NCBI GenBank assembly: GCA_949286295.1
Contig: CASECK010000162.1
Location: 1 to 8,056, forward strand
Origin: an uncultured bacterium
GTDB taxonomy: Bacteria > Bacillota > Clostridia > Oscillospirales > Oscillospiraceae
Length of the DNA: 8,056 bases
Direction: 5' to 3'
A program made the translations under genes and the position numbers. How positions within the stretch are numbered: the stretch's first letter is position 1; the number at the start of each line of letters is the position of its first letter. A model generated the notes under the pieces. The model was not told the DNA's origin and did no database searches. It saw nothing but the letters and a program-made list of their open reading frames with translations. Shown in pieces: positions 5,860-8,056 of this stretch.

Positions 5860-6564
5860 ATGCCGGAGCAAACTGAGTATTCCGCCAATCCGGGCAAGCG
5901 CCTGGTCCGCGCCGTGGACGGGGAGGACTGGCTGCGCATCCCGGTCAAGACCCATCTGATTACCAAGGCCGACGATATGGCCGACGTGGTGGTCAAATAC
6001 CCGAAGGAGCAGATGCGGGAGGGGGACATCCTCTTTATTTCAGAGAAGGCGGTGGCCTGCACCCAGAGCCGGGCCATCCCCATGGAGGACATCCGTCCCC
6101 GGCGGCTGGCCGTCACCCTCAGCCGCTATGTGACCAAGACCCCCGCCGGCATCGGCCTGGGCATCCCCGAGACCATGGAGATGGCCCTTCGGGAGTGCGG
6201 CACGCCCCGCATTCTCCTGGCCGCCCTGTGCTCGGTCATCGGCAAGCTGCTGGGGAAGAAGGGCTGGTTTTACCTGGTGGCCGGGCCAAAGGCCCGGGGC
6301 ATCGACGGCCCCACCGAGGGGACAATTCCGCCCTATGACCACTATGTGGTCCTCACCCCGGCCGACCCCATGGGGACGGCCAAGCGCCTGGCCCAGGCGC
6401 TTGGGCACCCGGTGGCCATCGTGGACATCAACGACCTGGGGGCCAACATCCTGGGCTTTTCCGAAAAGCGGCCCACCCTGGAATGGCTGGCCCGGGCCCT
6501 GGGGGACAACCCCCTGGGACAGGGCAGCGAGTGCACTCCCATGGGCATCCTGCGCAAAGCCTGA
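5860..6564 (+). CDS. CofE-like protein (F420-0:gamma-glutamyl ligase family domain)
   Basis: A 234-residue protein resembling the F420-0:L-glutamate ligase fold (PF01996). Recognised parts are RIPVKTHLI (26-34), the family-like GDILFISEKAVACTQSRAI (55-73), the central TKTPAGIGLGIPETMEMAL region (92-110), GIDGPTEGTIPPYDHYVVLTP (147-167), and IVDINDLGANILGF (187-200). CofE adds glutamate to coenzyme F420 with GTP in F420-making archaea and actinobacteria. Many gut clostridia carry such proteins with no F420 pathway, so this is probably a relative with another substrate. The ATG at 5860 is chosen because GGGAGGAG lies 7 nt upstream. An earlier in-frame ATG at 5794 overlaps the -10 box and would precede the transcript start. 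The gene is followed by a terminator. The family call is moderately firm and the reaction is unknown. Confidence 0.8.
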   Translation: MPEQTEYSANPGKRLVRAVDGEDWLRIPVKTHLITKADDMADVVVKYPKEQMREGDILFISEKAVACTQSRAIPMEDIRPRRLAVTLSRYVTKTPAGIGLGIPETMEMALRECGTPRILLAALCSVIGKLLGKKGWFYLVAGPKARGIDGPTEGTIPPYDHYVVLTPADPMGTAKRLAQALGHPVAIVDINDLGANILGFSEKRPTLEWLARALGDNPLGQGSECTPMGILRKA

Positions 6565-6573
6565 TAAACAGAC

Positions 6574-6610
6574 GCGGCCGGTCCGCCCCGAAAGGGGACG
6601 GGCCGGCCGC
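6574..6610 (+). terminator. Operon terminator, possibly bidirectional
   Basis: A long GC-rich stem (6574-6589 with 6594-6610, one bulged A and one G-U pair) capped by a GAAA tetraloop, followed by TTGATGTTGTT. It begins 9 nt after the CofE-like stop codon. On the minus strand it is followed by GTCTGTTTATC, so it may also stop transcripts from the convergent gene. Confidence 0.8.
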
Positions 6611-6687
6611 TTGATGTTGTTGCGGGCGGGTGGAGAAGGGGGGAAGACCCAGTGCGGGCAGGCTTCGTGGCGTATCCGCCCGGTCCC

Positions 6688-6708
6688 GCCGGGGCGTGAA
6701 TCCCCGGC
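6688..6708 (-). terminator. Hairpin just after the UPF0210 stop
   Basis: A 7-bp stem GCCGGGG/CCCCGGC with a 7-nt loop lies 2 nt beyond the UPF0210 stop codon. No T tract follows on the minus strand, so it may protect the mRNA 3' end or assist termination, with the hairpin at 6574-6610 as backup. The stretch between the two hairpins (6611-6687) shows no gene. Confidence 0.4.
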
Positions 6709-6710
6709 AG

Positions 6711-8056
6711 TCAGTTTTTCAAGCTCTGCATGGGGGCGGGAATGCGCCCGCCCCGGGCCACAAAGTCCCGGCTGGAGAAGGGGTGGACGGGCTGCACCGG
6801 GGCCGAGCCCAGCAGGCCGCCAAACTCCACCGTGTCCCCCACCCCGCATCCGGGCGCGGGGATGATGCGCACGGCGGTGGTCTTGGAGTTGACCATGCCG
6901 ATGGCCGCCTCGTCGGCGATGATGGCGGAGATGGTCTCGGCGCTGGTGTCGCCGGGGACGGCGATCATGTCCAGCCCCACCGAGCACACGCAGGTCATGG
7001 CCTCCAACTTGTCCAGGGTCAGGGCCCCGGACGCGGCGGCGGCAATCATCCCCTCGTCCTCGCTGACCGGGATAAAGGCGCCGGACAGGCCGCCCACATG
7101 GGACGAGGCCATGACCCCGCCCTTCTTCACCGCGTCGTTGAGCAGGGCCAGGGCGGCGGTGGTGCCGTGGGTGCCGCACACCTCCAGGCCCATCTCCTCC
7201 AAAATGCGGGCCACGCTGTCCCCCACGGCGGGGGTGGGAGCCAGGGAGAGGTCCACGATGCCGAAGGGGGTGTCCAGCCTGCGGCTGGCCTCCTGGGCCA
7301 CCAGCTGGCCCATGCGGGTGATGCGGAAGGCGGTCTTTTTCACCGTCTCGGCCACCACGTCGAAGGGCTGTCCCTTGACGGCCTGGAGGGCGTGGTGGAC
7401 CACGCCGGGGCCGGAGACGCCTACGTTGATGACCTTTTCCGGCTCGCCCACCCCGTGGAAGGCCCCGGCCATAAAGGGGTTGTCCTCCACGGCGTTGCAG
7501 AACACCACCAGCTTGGCGCAGCCAAAGCCCCCCCGTCCGGCGGTGGCGGCGGCCAGCTCCTTGATGGTGCGGCCCATCAGCGCCACCGCGTCCATGTCGA
7601 TGCCCGCCTTGGTGGAGCCGACGTTGACGCTGGCGCACACGATGTCGGTGGTGGACAGGGCCTCGGGGATAGAGGCGATGAGCTTCCGGTCGGCCTCGGT
7701 CATCCCTTTTTGCACCAGGGCGGAGAAGCCGCCGATGAAGTTGACCCCGGTGGCCTTGGCCGCCCGGTCCAGGGCGGCGGCGAAGGGGGTGTAGTTGTCC
7801 GTCTCCGCCGCCGCGGCCACCAGGGCGATGGGGGTGACGGAGATGCGCTTGTTGACGATGGGGATGCCGAACTCCTTCTCGATGGCCTGTCCGGTGGCCA
7901 CCAGATTTTCGGCATAGCGGGTAATCTTGTCATAGACCTTGTCACAGGCCACCTTCACCTCGCTGTGGGCACAGGAGAGCAGGGAAATTCCCATGGTGAT
8001 GGTACGCACATCCAGATGCTGCTGGTCGATCATCTGGATGGTCTGCATGATTTCGT
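6711..8056 (-). CDS. UPF0210 / 'PFL family' protein, N-terminus off the window
   Basis: A conserved protein of the UPF0210 (DUF711, PF05167) family, structurally related to the pyruvate formate-lyase fold but with no proven reaction. From the internal ATG at 8046-8048, 445 residues are visible. The frame stays open to the edge and reads EI before that Met, and family members (about 450 residues) usually have a few residues before the conserved QMI...LDIRTITMGISL start. The true start is therefore probably just outside. Visible family features numbered from that Met are LDVRTITMGISLLSC (12-26), the Gly-rich NVGVSGPGVVHHAL segment, GTHGTTAALALLND, SHVGGLSGAFIPVSEDEGM, SVGLDMIAVPGDT and PAPGCGVGDTVEFGGLLG. 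I see no typical glycyl-radical RVxG motif, so radical chemistry should not be assumed. In many Firmicutes the partner just upstream is an ACT-domain (UPF0237) gene, which here would lie off the right edge. Confidence 0.92.
   Translation of the reverse strand, partial: EIMQTIQMIDQQHLDVRTITMGISLLSCAHSEVKVACDKVYDKITRYAENLVATGQAIEKEFGIPIVNKRISVTPIALVAAAAETDNYTPFAAALDRAAKATGVNFIGGFSALVQKGMTEADRKLIASIPEALSTTDIVCASVNVGSTKAGIDMDAVALMGRTIKELAAATAGRGGFGCAKLVVFCNAVEDNPFMAGAFHGVGEPEKVINVGVSGPGVVHHALQAVKGQPFDVVAETVKKTAFRITRMGQLVAQEASRRLDTPFGIVDLSLAPTPAVGDSVARILEEMGLEVCGTHGTTAALALLNDAVKKGGVMASSHVGGLSGAFIPVSEDEGMIAAAASGALTLDKLEAMTCVCSVGLDMIAVPGDTSAETISAIIADEAAIGMVNSKTTAVRIIPAPGCGVGDTVEFGGLLGSAPVQPVHPFSSRDFVARGGRIPAPMQSLKN

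Noticed and set aside
4302..6116. Long minus-strand open frame opposite mtaB
   Set aside because: It is His/Gly/Gln/Pro-rich low-complexity translation typical of the antisense of GC-rich genes, and mtaB on the plus strand has full family motifs.
6730..7794. Long plus-strand open frame opposite the UPF0210 gene
   Set aside because: Composition and lack of motifs mark it as antisense shadow; the minus-strand UPF0210 frame is clearly the gene.

Overview
The window is strongly GC-rich bacterial DNA with dense, short-spaced genes, near-consensus sigma-70 type promoters and purine-rich Shine-Dalgarno sites. Several features suggest a high-GC gut-type clostridium of the Oscillospiraceae/Flavonifractor kind. 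These are a zinc-ribbon/BIG2/SH3b membrane protein, an MtaB-type tRNA methylthiotransferase, a CofE-like protein, a UPF0210 protein, and a CbxX/SpoVK-type AAA ATPase. The taxonomic placement is inference from gene content and composition, not a database match.

Left part (minus strand). Positions 1-1356 hold the first 452 codons of a glutamine-dependent NAD+ synthetase (nadE), whose C-terminal end lies off the left edge. Its promoter sits directly against a strong hairpin terminator (1425-1453) that ends the next minus-strand gene. That gene (1462-2484) encodes a membrane-anchored protein with a cytoplasmic zinc ribbon, one transmembrane helix, a low-complexity linker, a BIG2 domain and an SH3b domain.

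Middle (plus strand). Positions 2485-2695 form a divergent promoter region with two 17-bp-spaced promoters facing outward and short repeats between them. The plus-strand promoter drives an AAA ATPase gene that is interrupted in frame by one TAG codon at 2999-3001. The reading frame before and after the TAG is the same and protein-like, so this reads as one 2696-4132 gene that is broken or read through. It is followed by a small cupin gene (4129-4464) and mtaB (4461-5750), each joined to its predecessor by an ATGA overlap. A CofE-like gene (5860-6564) follows with its own extended -10 promoter and a leader able to form alternative hairpins. The operon ends at a GAAA-loop hairpin (6574-6610).

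Right part (minus strand). Positions 6711-8056 encode most of a UPF0210/'PFL family' protein, convergent with the operon; its first few codons lie off the right edge.

The genes do not form one obvious pathway: NAD synthesis, tRNA modification and several poorly characterised conserved proteins lie side by side. The observations most worth following are the in-frame amber codon, the CofE-like gene in a likely F420-free organism, the perfect 24-bp palindrome inside mtaB, and the switch-like leader before the CofE-like gene. I saw no tRNA, rRNA, CRISPR array, insertion sequence or prophage gene.
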